Assembly: GCF_022026155.1 (NCBI RefSeq)
Contig: NZ_CP085041.1
Coordinates: forward strand, 1,582,306-1,646,305
Source: Dissulfurimicrobium hydrothermale
GTDB taxonomy: Bacteria > Desulfobacterota > Dissulfuribacteria > Dissulfuribacterales > Sh68
Length of the DNA: 64,000 nucleotides
Reading direction: 5' to 3'
In this document: piece by piece, positions 1-9,840 of the stretch
Position numbering within the stretch: the stretch's first letter is position 1
Layout of the letters: each line of letters begins with the position of its first letter
Made by a program: the position numbers and the translations under genes
The notes under the pieces: model-generated
Seen by the model: the letters and a program-made list of their open reading frames with translations, nothing else
The model's database searches: none
What the model was told of the DNA's origin: nothing

Positions 1-1
1 A

Positions 2-1945
2 TTGATCCCGCGGATAGAAACCGAAAAAAGCAACCTATTGACCAAACGCCTGCTTCACAAAAGACCCGATATAAAAACCCTGCTTGTAGACGAAAGTCTT
101 GACAATCTCAACCAACACATCGTCGACATAAGAAACGCCTTTCTTAAAGACAAAGGTATAAGGCGTCTCATCCATGGATATTACACTTTTCTAGGCATAG
201 CGTGCCTGATCGGGGCGGTCTTTGGATTTTGGATCGGGCATACCATGAGGCTCAGGGTTTTATCATGCGGCACAAATGGCCTTTGCGGTAAGGTGTCAAT
301 GGTCCTCCTTGCAACCTGTGCGCGATATCTCCCTGCCGTCATCCCTTTAACCATCTTCACTATATCTCTAGGTTTCTTGACAGGGGATTTCGGCGCCCAT
401 TCGTATTCTATGGTGATTTCCTATGCACTTTGCGTTTACATCTACTCAAGGATCGCCGTAAGAATACTCTTCGCCCCACCCGACCCGGCAACACCCTTAA
501 TAACTCTTCGACAAATCAACACAGGCCACGCTGTATCGATGCGCACAAATCTCTTGCTGATCCTTTTCCTACCCCTGGCGAGTATACTTTTTGCGCCAAG
601 GGTCCAGGGTATCCCACAAAATATCTATGACCTCCTTGACATAGCACTGTTTTCTCTGGTCGACTTTGGTTTTTTATGGGTCATATGGCCACTACTCAAT
701 ATCCAAGGGTCTAAAGGAACAACAAGGGGGATCCGCATTGTTACAGCCTTACTTGTACTCGCCCTTTTTGCCCTCAATCTCTTGGGCTATCGAAACCTTT
801 CACTATTCATACTGCGTGGAACCGCCGGCACGCTTGTCATCTTGGGCGCGCTTAGGATAATGAGGGGATGGGTATGGGATATATCTGCAGGCGTTTCAAA
901 AGGTCTGATGCCGTGGCAGGTATCCATCAGGGAGAAACTTGGTCTGAGACATGATGATACACTTCCAGGGCTTATCTGGCTAAGGCTGATGGTAGACATC
1001 GTCCTTTGGACAACGTCAGGGCTCTTGCTGCTACTTGTATGGGGCATTACAGGTTCTACGTATTCGCGGGTGTCGGCCCTCCTGTTTGAGGGTTTTGAGA
1101 TCGGACAGATAAAGATCGCACCGTTTCGTATCTTGATGGGCGGATTCGTATTTTTCATACTCTGGATGCTTTCGCGATTGATCAAGGTCAAGATCGAGAA
1201 TAAATGCACCGGTCTTGATATAACACCTGATGTAAGAGAAGGTCTTGTCACGATCATAAGATATGCAGGGTTGGTGCTGGCAGCAGTCATCGCCCTTTCA
1301 GTCGCCGGCGTTGATATGTCAAATCTGGCCATTATAGCCGGCGCGCTTTCTGTGGGTGTAGGTTTCGGGCTTCAGAACATTGTAAACAACTTTGTCTCAG
1401 GCCTTATTCTCATCTTTGAAAGACCGATTAAGAAGGGAGACTGGATAGTAGCGGGTGGGACGGAAGGGCATGTCAAGCGGATAGGTGTGAGATCAACAAT
1501 AGTACAAACCTTTGACAATGCAGACGCCATCATTCCTAACTCCGAACTCATCTCTAACCAAGTAACAAACTGGATGTTGGATGAAAGGACTGGCAGGGTA
1601 CGCATAAATATCGGTGTCGCTTATGGAAGCGATACAAAATTGGTAAAAAGACTCCTTCTCGACGTCGCCCATGCCCACGAAGGCATCATTAAAGATGGTT
1701 CACTGCCAACACCGCAGGTCTGGTTTATGGAGTTTGGCAACAGCTCACTCAATTTTCAACTCAATTTCTATATAAAAAATATCAATGATCGTTTTAACAT
1801 AAGAAGCGATATCATGTTTGAAATAGACCGCATCTTTAGGGAAAACGGCATAGAAATACCGTTTCCCCAAAGGGATATCCATATCAGGAACTGGCCGGCG
1901 CCGGACTTGGGCAGACATGAGGCCGCTTCTACATCTAAAATCTAA
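2..1945 (+). CDS. MscS-family mechanosensitive channel, large form, 5' end probably outside window
   Basis: Membrane channel of the MscS superfamily that would open under membrane tension to release solutes. About the first 400 residues are a series of hydrophobic segments. The MscS core follows: a Gly/Ala-rich pore helix (AGALSVGVGFGLQNIVNNF), then the beta domain opening with FERPIKKGDW, and a C-terminal alpha/beta domain ending near IPFPQRD. At 647 residues it is much longer than E. coli MscS (286) and nearer to MscK/MscM-sized paralogues. The frame is open right to the window edge and begins at a TTG, so the true start probably lies upstream. It is convergent with the alcohol dehydrogenase gene and overlaps its stop by four bases. 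Confidence 0.85.
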   Translation: MIPRIETEKSNLLTKRLLHKRPDIKTLLVDESLDNLNQHIVDIRNAFLKDKGIRRLIHGYYTFLGIACLIGAVFGFWIGHTMRLRVLSCGTNGLCGKVSMVLLATCARYLPAVIPLTIFTISLGFLTGDFGAHSYSMVISYALCVYIYSRIAVRILFAPPDPATPLITLRQINTGHAVSMRTNLLLILFLPLASILFAPRVQGIPQNIYDLLDIALFSLVDFGFLWVIWPLLNIQGSKGTTRGIRIVTALLVLALFALNLLGYRNLSLFILRGTAGTLVILGALRIMRGWVWDISAGVSKGLMPWQVSIREKLGLRHDDTLPGLIWLRLMVDIVLWTTSGLLLLLVWGITGSTYSRVSALLFEGFEIGQIKIAPFRILMGGFVFFILWMLSRLIKVKIENKCTGLDITPDVREGLVTIIRYAGLVLAAVIALSVAGVDMSNLAIIAGALSVGVGFGLQNIVNNFVSGLILIFERPIKKGDWIVAGGTEGHVKRIGVRSTIVQTFDNADAIIPNSELISNQVTNWMLDERTGRVRINIGVAYGSDTKLVKRLLLDVAHAHEGIIKDGSLPTPQVWFMEFGNSSLNFQLNFYIKNINDRFNIRSDIMFEIDRIFRENGIEIPFPQRDIHIRNWPAPDLGRHEAASTSKI

Positions 1946-3096
1946 AGCCGAAGATGCAATATCCGACCTATCTCATCGGCGCCAAGATTTTTCAGCTCGC
2001 CGAGCATGGTCCCACGTCCCCTGAAACGCTCTATGACCTTTTTGACGCCGTCTTCATTTATTCCATAATCAATGAGCCTGGTGCCTATCCCAAGGGATAT
2101 GAAAAATATCTCTGTCTTTTCAATCGCGGCCCTTGCCCTTTCGATCGTGTTTGCCTGATCGAGACCCCAAACAATCCTGCCGTACGATGCGAGCCGTTCC
2201 GCCTTGTTGAATATCTGGTGTTCCCACACCCCTGGGAGCACGATTGCAAGGGACTGCGCATGATCAATGCCAAAGAATGCCGTAAGCTCATGACCGATCA
2301 TATGGGTCGCCCAATCGCCCTCAGTCCCACACGATAGAAGCCCATTTAGGGCCTGGGTGGCGCACCACATGAGATTCGCCCTGGCATCATAATCCATCCG
2401 ATCCGAGAGGACCTTCGGTGCGATCTCGACCAGGGTTGCAACAATTGCCAGGGCCTGCCTGTCCTGAAGCGGTGTATTGAGATCATGGGTAGCATATTGC
2501 TCCATGACATGTACGAATGTATCTACAATGCCGTTTGCAAGCTGACGTTTCGGCAGGGAATATGTGACTTCAGGATCGAGAATCGAAAATTTTGGATATA
2601 CAAACGGGCTGCCGAAGTGGAGTTTCTCCTGCGAGGCATCCCTTGAGACCACCGCAAGACAGTTCATCTCGGATCCGGTCGCAGGCAGGGTAAGTACGAC
2701 CCCAAGCGGCACTGCATCTTCGATCGCTGCATTTTTCGCGAGGATGTCCCACGGGTCCCCTTTGGCATATCTCGCCACGGCCGCTATAAATTTTGTACCG
2801 TCTATTACACTTCCTCCCCCGACAGCCAAGAGGAAATCGATCTTTTCACCTTTCACCATCTCAACCGCCTTCATCAAGGTCTCGTATCTGGGATTGGGCT
2901 CAATACCACCGAATTCAAGAACTGTCCTTCCTCTAAGCGCGGCCGCAACCTGGTCATAGACGCCGTTTTTTTTAATGGAACCACCGCCATAGGTCATAAG
3001 GACCCTGGCATCAGCCGGAACAGCCGTCGCAAGTTCCTTGATGGTCCCCTTACCAAAGATAATCTTTACCGGGTTGTGATACACAAAGTTGTTCAT
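1942..3096 (-). CDS. Iron-containing alcohol/aldehyde dehydrogenase, YqhD/BDH type
   Basis: Group III metal-dependent alcohol dehydrogenase of 384 residues, expected to interconvert aldehydes and alcohols with NAD(P)H in the cytoplasm. The N-terminal FGKGTIKEL and the nucleotide-binding GGGSVIDGTKF are typical of the YqhD/butanol dehydrogenase branch. Metal-ligand histidines can be placed in DTFVHVMEQY and in the stretch GHELTAFFGIDHAQSLA. The start codon has a strong ribosome binding site (AAGGAGG) about seven bases upstream. The substrate cannot be decided from sequence; detoxification of short aldehydes is the usual role of this branch. It lies downstream of the broken diguanylate cyclase gene on the same strand. 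Confidence 0.88.
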   Translation of the reverse strand: MNNFVYHNPVKIIFGKGTIKELATAVPADARVLMTYGGGSIKKNGVYDQVAAALRGRTVLEFGGIEPNPRYETLMKAVEMVKGEKIDFLLAVGGGSVIDGTKFIAAVARYAKGDPWDILAKNAAIEDAVPLGVVLTLPATGSEMNCLAVVSRDASQEKLHFGSPFVYPKFSILDPEVTYSLPKRQLANGIVDTFVHVMEQYATHDLNTPLQDRQALAIVATLVEIAPKVLSDRMDYDARANLMWCATQALNGLLSCGTEGDWATHMIGHELTAFFGIDHAQSLAIVLPGVWEHQIFNKAERLASYGRIVWGLDQANTIERARAAIEKTEIFFISLGIGTRLIDYGINEDGVKKVIERFRGRGTMLGELKNLGADEIGRILHLRL

Positions 3097-3152
3097 CCTG
3101 ACCTCCTTTTTAAGGAATTAGGCCTGATCGTTACCCTTTTAACGATATCAGC

Positions 3153-4752
3153 TCATTGTCTTTCAGCCTGCGCCGATTGGATTTTGGCCGCCATAACCCT
3201 ATCGCGGCCGCCACTCTTTGACTCGTAAAGGGCGCTGTCGGCTGCTATCAAAAGGTTGTCTACGCTTGAACCGTGGACAGGACTCGAGGCGACCCCCCAT
3301 AGAGACGGTCAAGGAGAGGGTTTCATTGTGGTGTAAAATGCGCACCTGCTCCCTCACACCCCTACAAAGTCCGTTGGCTATGGTAACGGCATCCTCAAGG
3401 GAGCAATCTGGTAAGAGAATGACAAATTCCTCGCTGCCGTAACGGCAGATCACATCGCTCTTTCTGCACCTTTTTCTGAAAAAATCAGCGATCTCTCTCA
3501 ATGCCGCATCACCTACGTCGTGCCCATATATATCATTGAATCTCTTGAAATGGTCTATGTCGAGCATAATCAATGAAAAACTGGTATGGTTACGCCTAGC
3601 CCTGCTGATCTCTTTCTCTGCAAATTCCTTCATAAAGCGTCGATTAAAAGACCAGTCAGCGGGTCTGTCATCGATTGTTCCCTAAGCCAGTCCTGAAATT
3701 TAAGATTGGCCAAAGACAAACTCAAATAATCGGCGAAGATGGCCGCCGGCCCCATGATTGTTTCCAGACCAATACACCCATTATCGATGCTTAGTCGCGG
3801 TTGGATGTGCAACAGACCAAGGATTTTGCCCTGGGCTATGAGAGGGGTGCATAGATACACAAGATGCTCAAATGGTTGGATCTCGACATGGCCGCAAAAA
3901 GGCTTTATTGCTTTATTGCACACACTGTATGGTTTCCCGCGTTTTATCGCCCAACATTCCTCCTGATCGAATTCCATCTTGAGCCCTTCGGGTGAACCCC
4001 ATGAGACCACCTCCTTAAGCCGCCTCCATTCATTATCGAAAAGAAACACGCCACCTCTGCAATCCGGGAAAAGGATCTCTGCATACTTGGCGATAATAGA
4101 ATAAGATTCATGGGTACTATGGCATAGGTGGAGGAATTCCTCCATTTCATGCATGCGTGATTCCCACACGTTTCGTTGCCCCAACCTCTGCTCTTCCTTG
4201 CAAAACCCCTCGATAATAGTGGTCGTGGAGCCAGTATAGGCCTTGGCGTTCAATGACACACAGATGACGCTGCCATCGCACCGCCTTAAGACGGTCTTGA
4301 AATCTATTACCACGCCATTCTGAACAAGTTCTGTCTTAAGCCGCTCCAGTTCCGATGACTCCCAAAAAGGTGTGCCAACATCGGCGCTTTCCTGCAGAAG
4401 ATACCTCGGGCCCTCGTAACCCAGCATCCTGGCCATGGAGTGATTCACGCTTAAAAACCTACCATCAGGGCCCATGATGAATACCCCCCTCGAAACAATT
4501 ATCAAATATAAGCCTGACGATATCAGAGGTTCGTTCGGCCAAACGTTTTTCAAACTGCTCCTCCAAACAATGTACGTGTTGATCCAACCCTGAGAGCCTT
4601 TCCATAAGATTATTGAAGTAGCCGGCAATCTGGCCAATTTCATCTTGCCCGCCATTTTCGATCCTGATGGAATAATCACCATTTGCCGCCTGTTGAAGGG
4701 CATATATGAGATTTCGGATCTTCATCCCAAGAAATGGCAATATGACATTCAA
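3153..4752 (-). pseudogene. HAMP-PAS-GAF-GGDEF diguanylate cyclase, broken by three one-base indels
   Basis: Putting three frames together gives a protein of about 530 residues: a HAMP segment (NLIYALQQAANGDYSI), a PAS domain (FDNCFEG then IMGPDGRFLSVNHS), a GAF domain and a GGDEF domain with the signature written GSEEF and a normal start (SMTDPLTGL). An intact copy would make cyclic di-GMP. Frame breaks lie near 4485 (six Gs where five restore the frame), near 3640 (four Ts where five are needed, between DPLTGL and FNRRFMKEF) and near 3295 (six Gs where five are needed, inside SMGVASSP). With these repaired the frame ends at 3153-3155. No membrane segment precedes the HAMP domain; a stop codon stands directly before the TTG start, so the amino end may also be lost. 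Confidence 0.8.
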
Positions 4753-5338
4753 TTATAAAACCCCTATCTGATAAAATTGTTTATAATTTTTACACTATAC
4801 TGTCAATATATTGCATATATTTCCTAAGATAAACCGACCATTGCAGCTCAAATTTGATCTTCCATCTCTTTTCTATACCTTTGGCCTTTGTAAATTTATT
4901 TTACTCCCATCCAGCGTTCAATCGGAATCTTGTAAATAATTGAACATTGTTTCTATCAATTATAAATATTTTTTATTTAACATGCTTCTAAAAGTAATAT
5001 ATTATACAACCTTTCATTTTTTAGTGCAGAATGATTCATTACAGCAATGATAAGAGGATCGCCAAGGATCATCAGAAGACTTCATGCATGTCTTTTGCTA
5101 TCAGCCACAGGTAGCCAGTATGGTCTAAGCTAGAAGACAATTACACAATCAGAGCCGGACAGCATTAGATACATTTATAAAAAGGATGAAACGGCCTGGT
5201 TTATAGGCAGCAGGGCCGTAGCGTATTGGCGAAATATTCAAGCCAAGGGAGACGGCCGGCCGCCCAGATGGCCCAACACCCGCATCGTAGTGATTGACGA
5301 CCAGAAGTGGGAAACTAGACGAATCGCCGACGGGTTGG
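4753..5338. other. Intergenic stretch, AT-rich, with an unidentified open fragment
   Basis: Between the broken cyclase gene and uvrC. The part up to about 5040 is very AT-rich and holds a possible promoter for the cyclase on the minus strand (TTGACA at 4801-4806 reversed, TATAAA 15 bases further). On the plus strand a frame without start codon runs from about 5134 into the 3' end of uvrC, with readable text such as DETAWFIGSRAVAYW and RIVVIDDQKWETRRIA. It looks more like a gene fragment than chance, but I do not recognise it. Confidence 0.4.
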
Positions 5339-7162
5339 CTACCGATTCAAATATTTCAATATCTCTTGCGCCAGCTTGAAGGATACACCGCCAACCCTGG
5401 CGATCTCTTCTGCTTGGGCCTCTTTTATCCCCTTGACGCTTCCAAAATGCCTGAGAAGCCTCCGCTCTGTAACCGGCCCCACTCCATGGATATTGCTCAG
5501 CCTTGAGCGCAACCCGACATTGTCCCTTTTTTTTCTGTGGAATGTAATCCCGAACCTGTGAACTTCGTCCCTAACTCGCTGCAAAAAAAGTAAGACCGGG
5601 TGTGATCTCGGAAGGAACAAGGGCTCTGGCCAAAGAGGCCTGTATATCTTTTCGCCTTCACCATCCCTCTCTTTTGCAATCGATACAAACTCCAGCCGCT
5701 CGCCAAGACCAAGACTTGAGGCCGTCCGAACCGCCTCATTCAGCTGGCCTCGCCCGCCGTCTATCAACAGCAGATCAGGGAATTCGCCTGTCTCCAGCCC
5801 GGCCCTCATCCGTCTTTCAACCACCTCGTGGATCATAGCATAGTCATCCATCCCACCGACTGTATTTTTTATATTATAACGCCTATAACCCTTTTTATAA
5901 GATCTACCGTTTCTGAAGGCTACAAGACTCCCTATAGAAAGGTCCCCATCTGTTGTGGATATATCCACCCCCTCTACGAGGCTAGGCGTAACCTTAAGGG
6001 CAAGCGTAGTCTTTATCTCACACGAAAGCCTCTGCCACTCTAGGGCCTCTTCTTTGGCCCCGAGCAAGGCAAGGTCAGCGTTTTGCCTTGCCATATCCAA
6101 AAGCCTACCCCGTTCCCCTCGCACCCTGCCACTATTCAACCTCTTCAGGCCCATCTCGGACAGCCACTCAGACAAAACGGCAAGGTCGGAGGGTGGAGAC
6201 GGCACAAGAATCTCGGGTGGAACCTGATTCTCGCCGTAGTATTCGCGCAAAAAGGCCGACAATACGGCTCCGTCATCTTCCCCTTGGACGGAAACCAGGC
6301 AATGAAGTTCCTGACCGGTAACCACACCCTGCCTCACCCTGATGATGGAGGCAACCGCTCTTTCGTCACCCTTTGCGATGCCTATAGCGTCGAGGTCGGT
6401 ATCCATGCCGACCACAACCCACTGGCCCTCTGTAATCTGCTGAATGGCTCTTATTCTATCTCTGAGCGCAGCAGCCCTCTCAAACTCAAGCTTGGCTGCC
6501 GCCTCTTCCATCTGGGATGAAAGGGATTCAAGCAAAACGGATGTCTTTCCTTCAAAAAACAGCCTGACCCCTTTTATCCGTTCCCCATACTCGTCTCTTG
6601 ATACGGCATTGATGCAAGGGGCGCAGCAGCGTTTTATCTGATATTTGAGGCATGGTCTGGACCTCATCGCCATACGGGCGTCACTGCACGTCCTCAGCCC
6701 AAAAAGGGCCGTCACAAATCTATATGTCTCGCGCACAGCCAGACCTGACGGATACGGCCCGAAATAGAGAGCACCATCCCGCTCCCTTCGTCTTACTACG
6801 GATAATCTTGGGAAATCGTGTTGTATATTGAGCTTTAAAAAGGGATATGCCTTGTCGTCCCTCAGTAGGATGTTGTATATTGGTTTATATTGTTTGATGA
6901 GGGTAGCCTCCAAAAGAAGCGCCTCTTTTTCGGTCATTGTGGCGATAAACTCAAAGGCTGCGGCCTTTTTTAGCATTAAAGATGTCTTTTGAGGGATATC
7001 AACGGATGGTTTCAGGTATGAAGAAAGCCTCTGTCGGAGATCTTTTGCCTTGCCAACATAGAGCACATCTCCATTATCGTTTCTGAAGATGTAAACCCCG
7101 GACGATCTTGGAATACCCAAAAGGGATTCAGGGGAACACTTGAGGCGGATCGGGTGATTCAC
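5339..7162 (-). CDS. uvrC: UvrABC excinuclease subunit C
   Basis: Dual-incision nuclease of nucleotide excision repair, 607 residues, the usual length. The order of domains is complete: GIY-YIG endonuclease at the N-terminus (SSGVYIFRNDNGDVLYVGKA), a Cys-rich middle region, a UVR motif that binds UvrB (around EEAAAKLEFERAAALRDR), an RNase H-like domain that makes the 5' incision, and a C-terminal double helix-hairpin-helix (LSNIHGVGPVTERRLLRHFG). The start ATG overlaps the stop of speE by four bases, so the two genes are translationally coupled. Confidence 0.97.
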   Translation of the reverse strand: MNHPIRLKCSPESLLGIPRSSGVYIFRNDNGDVLYVGKAKDLRQRLSSYLKPSVDIPQKTSLMLKKAAAFEFIATMTEKEALLLEATLIKQYKPIYNILLRDDKAYPFLKLNIQHDFPRLSVVRRRERDGALYFGPYPSGLAVRETYRFVTALFGLRTCSDARMAMRSRPCLKYQIKRCCAPCINAVSRDEYGERIKGVRLFFEGKTSVLLESLSSQMEEAAAKLEFERAAALRDRIRAIQQITEGQWVVVGMDTDLDAIGIAKGDERAVASIIRVRQGVVTGQELHCLVSVQGEDDGAVLSAFLREYYGENQVPPEILVPSPPSDLAVLSEWLSEMGLKRLNSGRVRGERGRLLDMARQNADLALLGAKEEALEWQRLSCEIKTTLALKVTPSLVEGVDISTTDGDLSIGSLVAFRNGRSYKKGYRRYNIKNTVGGMDDYAMIHEVVERRMRAGLETGEFPDLLLIDGGRGQLNEAVRTASSLGLGERLEFVSIAKERDGEGEKIYRPLWPEPLFLPRSHPVLLFLQRVRDEVHRFGITFHRKKRDNVGLRSRLSNIHGVGPVTERRLLRHFGSVKGIKEAQAEEIARVGGVSFKLAQEILKYLNR

Positions 7163-8013
7163 CGGTTAACAGGCTGAAGGGCCTCCTTCATAAAGGCCGG
7201 GAGGGCAAACGATGCCCCGCATATCTCTTGAGTAAAGTATCTTGTGGAGATCTTGTGCACCTTGAACCTTTCCAGGTCGAAATCATTAAGTGGGTCATAT
7301 CTTTTACTGGCCATGACCCAACTCCACATGCCACTTGGATAGGTAGGGATAAAGCCGAGATAGAAATCAACAAACCGGAAACCAGCCTCACGAAGACCAC
7401 TGTTGATATCGGCAACGATTTTAATATCATAGAATGGAGACTCGCTCTGGGCCACCAGTATGCCATCCGATCGAAGGGCGGAAAGGCATTTTTTATAAAA
7501 ATCGGCATTGAAAAGGCCGACAGCCGGACCTATTGGGTCGGTTGAATCAACAATTATTATGTCGAAATCAGACTCATGATCCTCCAAATATTTTATCCCG
7601 TCGCCCACGACTATCGACACTCTGTCGTTTCCTTCGAGCTCACAGGCTATCGAAGGGAAAAACCTCTTGCATGTCTCTATCACAAGGCCGTCTATCTCGC
7701 AGAGGACCACCTTCTCAACATCTGTATGCTTTACGGTCTCCCTGACGGCCCCGCCGTCTCCGCCGCCTATTATCAAGACCTCTCTTGGGCTCGGATGGAG
7801 ATATAAGGAGGGGTGCGTTATCATTTCATGATAAATATATTCATCACGTTCAGTCGTCATGACAAGCCCATCAAGGAGCAAGACCCTGCCATATTCATAG
7901 GTATCCAGGACCTCGATTGTCTGATATTCGGATCTGCCGACAAATAATGTCTCTTTTACCTTAAGTTTGAGACCTGCATTTGGAGTGTGAAGTTCAGTGT
8001 ACCACAGTTCCAT
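7159..8013 (-). CDS. speE: Spermidine synthase (polyamine aminopropyltransferase)
   Basis: Transfers an aminopropyl group from decarboxylated S-adenosylmethionine to putrescine, giving spermidine. The 284-residue protein has the family landmarks: an N-terminal beta domain, the nucleotide-binding loop IIGGGDGGAVRE, and the catalytic DSTDP followed by GPAVGLFNADFY. It is first of a two-gene unit with uvrC, overlapping by ATGA. The enzyme needs decarboxylated SAM from a SpeD; the only SpeD-like gene in the window, at 44.5 kb, appears unable to make it, so a true SpeD should exist elsewhere in this genome. Confidence 0.95.
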   Translation of the reverse strand: MELWYTELHTPNAGLKLKVKETLFVGRSEYQTIEVLDTYEYGRVLLLDGLVMTTERDEYIYHEMITHPSLYLHPSPREVLIIGGGDGGAVRETVKHTDVEKVVLCEIDGLVIETCKRFFPSIACELEGNDRVSIVVGDGIKYLEDHESDFDIIIVDSTDPIGPAVGLFNADFYKKCLSALRSDGILVAQSESPFYDIKIVADINSGLREAGFRFVDFYLGFIPTYPSGMWSWVMASKRYDPLNDFDLERFKVHKISTRYFTQEICGASFALPAFMKEALQPVNR

Positions 8014-8078
8014 TTTGGCCTTATTTCGTTGGAATAAAGAGATTATAAAGCTTGAGTCGCTTCAAGGCAACCAGAATC

Positions 8079-8155
8079 TGGTCGGGGCGAGAGGATTCGA
8101 ACCTCCGGCCCTCTGCTCCCAAAGCAGATGCGCTACCAGACTGCGCCACGCCCCG
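8079..8155 (-). tRNA. tRNA-Pro(TGG)
   Basis: Cloverleaf on the minus strand: acceptor CGGGGCG pairs with CGCCCCG, the anticodon loop is TTTGGGA (anticodon TGG), the T loop is TTCGAAT, and CCA is encoded. Length 77. A second proline isoacceptor lies at 44.3 kb. Confidence 0.97.
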
Positions 8156-8264
8156 AATTCAAATGAATGCTTCTTACCATAGAGCAAAAGAGGCTTCAAT
8201 AGCTCAATGCTGTATTTTATAAATCAGATACAGGGGAAGTTAAATTGGACAGCTGTAATGACCT

Positions 8265-8292
8265 TTGGATAAACTCAAAAAGTTATTATATT
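8265..8292 (+). promoter_or_regulatory. Sigma-70-like promoter of lapA
   Basis: TTGGAT (8265-8270) and TATATT (8287-8292) with a 16-base spacer. Its position downstream of an alternative in-frame TTG at 8291 supports ATG 8333 as the start of lapA. Confidence 0.5.
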
Positions 8293-8332
8293 GGCAAAAA
8301 ATAATAGGCTGAAGGCAATAGGAGGATATAAA

Positions 8333-8605
8333 ATGCCCATATTAATACTTATACTCATAATCATTGCATTAGTAACCATATTTTCAGTGCAGAATGCCAC
8401 ACCTGTTGCTATCTCCTTTTTTGTATGGAAATTTGAGGCATCTCTCGCCATAGTGGTATATCTGTTTGTCATTTTAGGCATATTCCTTGGGATGATCATT
8501 GCATACTGGCGTATGGTTAAATCATCTTTAAAAAAATCTTCTCCGAAAAAAACAGAGGAAATCCCGAGGTTGAACAATAGACCTTTATATGGAGACCTTT
8601 ATTAA
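8333..8605 (+). CDS. LapA/DUF1049-domain small membrane protein
   Basis: Small inner-membrane protein of 90 residues with two hydrophobic segments (PILILILIIIALVTIFSVQN and a second one around LAIVVYLFVILGIFLGMII) and a basic tail rich in Lys and Ser. The pattern FSVQNATPVAISFFVWKFE between the segments is characteristic of the lipopolysaccharide assembly protein A domain; E. coli LapA acts with LapB and FtsH in control of LPS synthesis. ATG 8333 is chosen because AGGAGG lies seven bases upstream and a promoter overlaps the only earlier in-frame start. The next gene, a broken mscS, overlaps its last 17 bases. Confidence 0.8.
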   Translation: MPILILILIIIALVTIFSVQNATPVAISFFVWKFEASLAIVVYLFVILGIFLGMIIAYWRMVKSSLKKSSPKKTEEIPRLNNRPLYGDLY

Positions 8606-8900
8606 ACAATGGCTCGTGGATCCTGTCGTAGGGAAATTTGTTGCAGCCTTTATAGTTATCCTGATAATCAGAGTACTTGTCCGGTTTCTCAAAAATTATC
8701 TTTTACAATACATCAAGGATATCGACAGCCGCTACCACGCCCGGAAATTTGTGACTTTTTTAGGATATATAGCAGGTGTCTCGATGATAGCAGTTATTTC
8801 AACGACAAGCTCGGCAGTTGGAGGTCGCCTTGGGAGGGCCAGTAGTATAATATTTGCCCTTCAGAAGGTCATCGCGAGTGTTGCCAGCTGGCTTGCGGTT
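8589..8900 (+). pseudogene. MscS-type channel, truncated and frameshifted
   Basis: The first part reads as a small MscS channel: hydrophobic N-terminus, then YIAGVSMIAVIF, NDKLGS and FALQKVIASVASWLAVV, the last matching the pore-lining helix and start of the beta domain. Between VIF and the pore helix several small indels must be repaired, since the frame switches around 8797-8860. After WLAVV the sequence turns abruptly into an insertion-sequence end (TGGACACAAAAACTCC from 8902). The whole beta and C-terminal part is missing from the window. Confidence 0.75.
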
Positions 8901-8901
8901 G

Positions 8902-9840
8902 TGGACACAAAAACTCCTCATCATGCTGCCATTTTCTCAAGGAACCGCCATTCATATCATTCATATACAGCAGGAGATAGGTAGCCAAGCCTTACCTGCC
9001 GTCTTATTGATTATATAATTATATATTCGGTGATCTCATTCATAGCCTCCCTCCTAGTTGCAAATTGACAATGATGGACAAGCTCGTTTTTAAGGGTACC
9101 CCAGAAACTCTTCATAGGGACGTTATCATAACAATCGCCCTTTTCACTCATCGATACCTTCATAATCTAATAATTGATTGAGCAGTTTACGGTATTTCCG
9201 TGGACCCATGGCATATCCCACAATCTCTCCGAAAGAGGTCCTTGTGACCTGCAAGATAAAGCCAGCCTTCTGTAATATCTGTAAGCCATATCTGGTTCGG
9301 GGCCCTAGCCTTGAATTGCCGATTGAGCAGGTTCTCGCCACGGGTAATGTATGCCTTGAATAACTCGTCGCCTTAAACTTCCCTTTCTGTTTAGAATATA
9401 TCCCCAGCTTCTTCCTGATCCGTCTGATCCTGAAAATCCCCACTTTGACGCCATGCCTGGCAAGGTCAACCTATAATCCCCTGGTCCACAGGGCTCACGG
9501 GTCCTCTTGTGTGCCGCCCTTATCTCCACCAAGCCTCTGCTCCCCCTGACATGTCTTGAAGGTCTGCGATTGAGCCGTATATAACCGTTTTTTGATACCT
9601 TCAAGATAGGCACATCATAGAAACAGATACTTGAGCCGCATCCACTTCATGACCGCATACCTCGCTGCGACTCCTTCGCAAAGTATGCAGCCGCTTTTTA
9701 ATATGCCACGCTCCATCCTGACCTGGGCCAAATCCCGTTTGAGCCTAGCAATCTCCATCTCCAACTCTGTAAGAGACCTTTGCTTTTTACCTACATCCCC
9801 GGGCTTACCCTCCTTGTGCGCCTTGACCCAGTATCCAATG
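8902..9840 (-). mobile_element. IS3-family insertion sequence remnant (orfA 3' part and orfB, many frameshifts)
   Basis: On the minus strand, pieces of both reading frames of an IS3-type element can be read in order: end of orfA (EGKPGDVGKKQRSLTELEME, then LKRDLAQVRMER, KKAAAYFAKESQRG), then orfB (LKVSKNGY, RRPSRHVRGSRGLVE, FRIRRIRKKLGIYSKQKGKF, GEIVGYAMGPRKYRKL) and the conserved terminus MSEKGDCYDN...ESFWGTLKNELVHH-like text near 9060-9150. At least five frame changes and a stop make it dead. The outer end at about 8902 resembles a terminal repeat. The front of orfA is absent, replaced by an antiporter fragment, so this is a deletion product and not a simple insertion. Confidence 0.8.

Noticed and set aside
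787-1332. 181-codon open frame on the minus strand inside the first MscS-type gene
   Set aside because: Antisense shadow of a clearly coding plus-strand gene; no ribosome binding site and no recognisable protein text.
3630-3660. Programmed frameshifting in the cyclase gene
   Set aside because: No slippery heptamer with a stimulatory structure was seen, and two further breaks would need the same explanation.
8291-8332. TTG start 14 codons upstream for lapA
   Set aside because: It overlaps the -10 element, whereas ATG 8333 has AGGAGG at the right distance.
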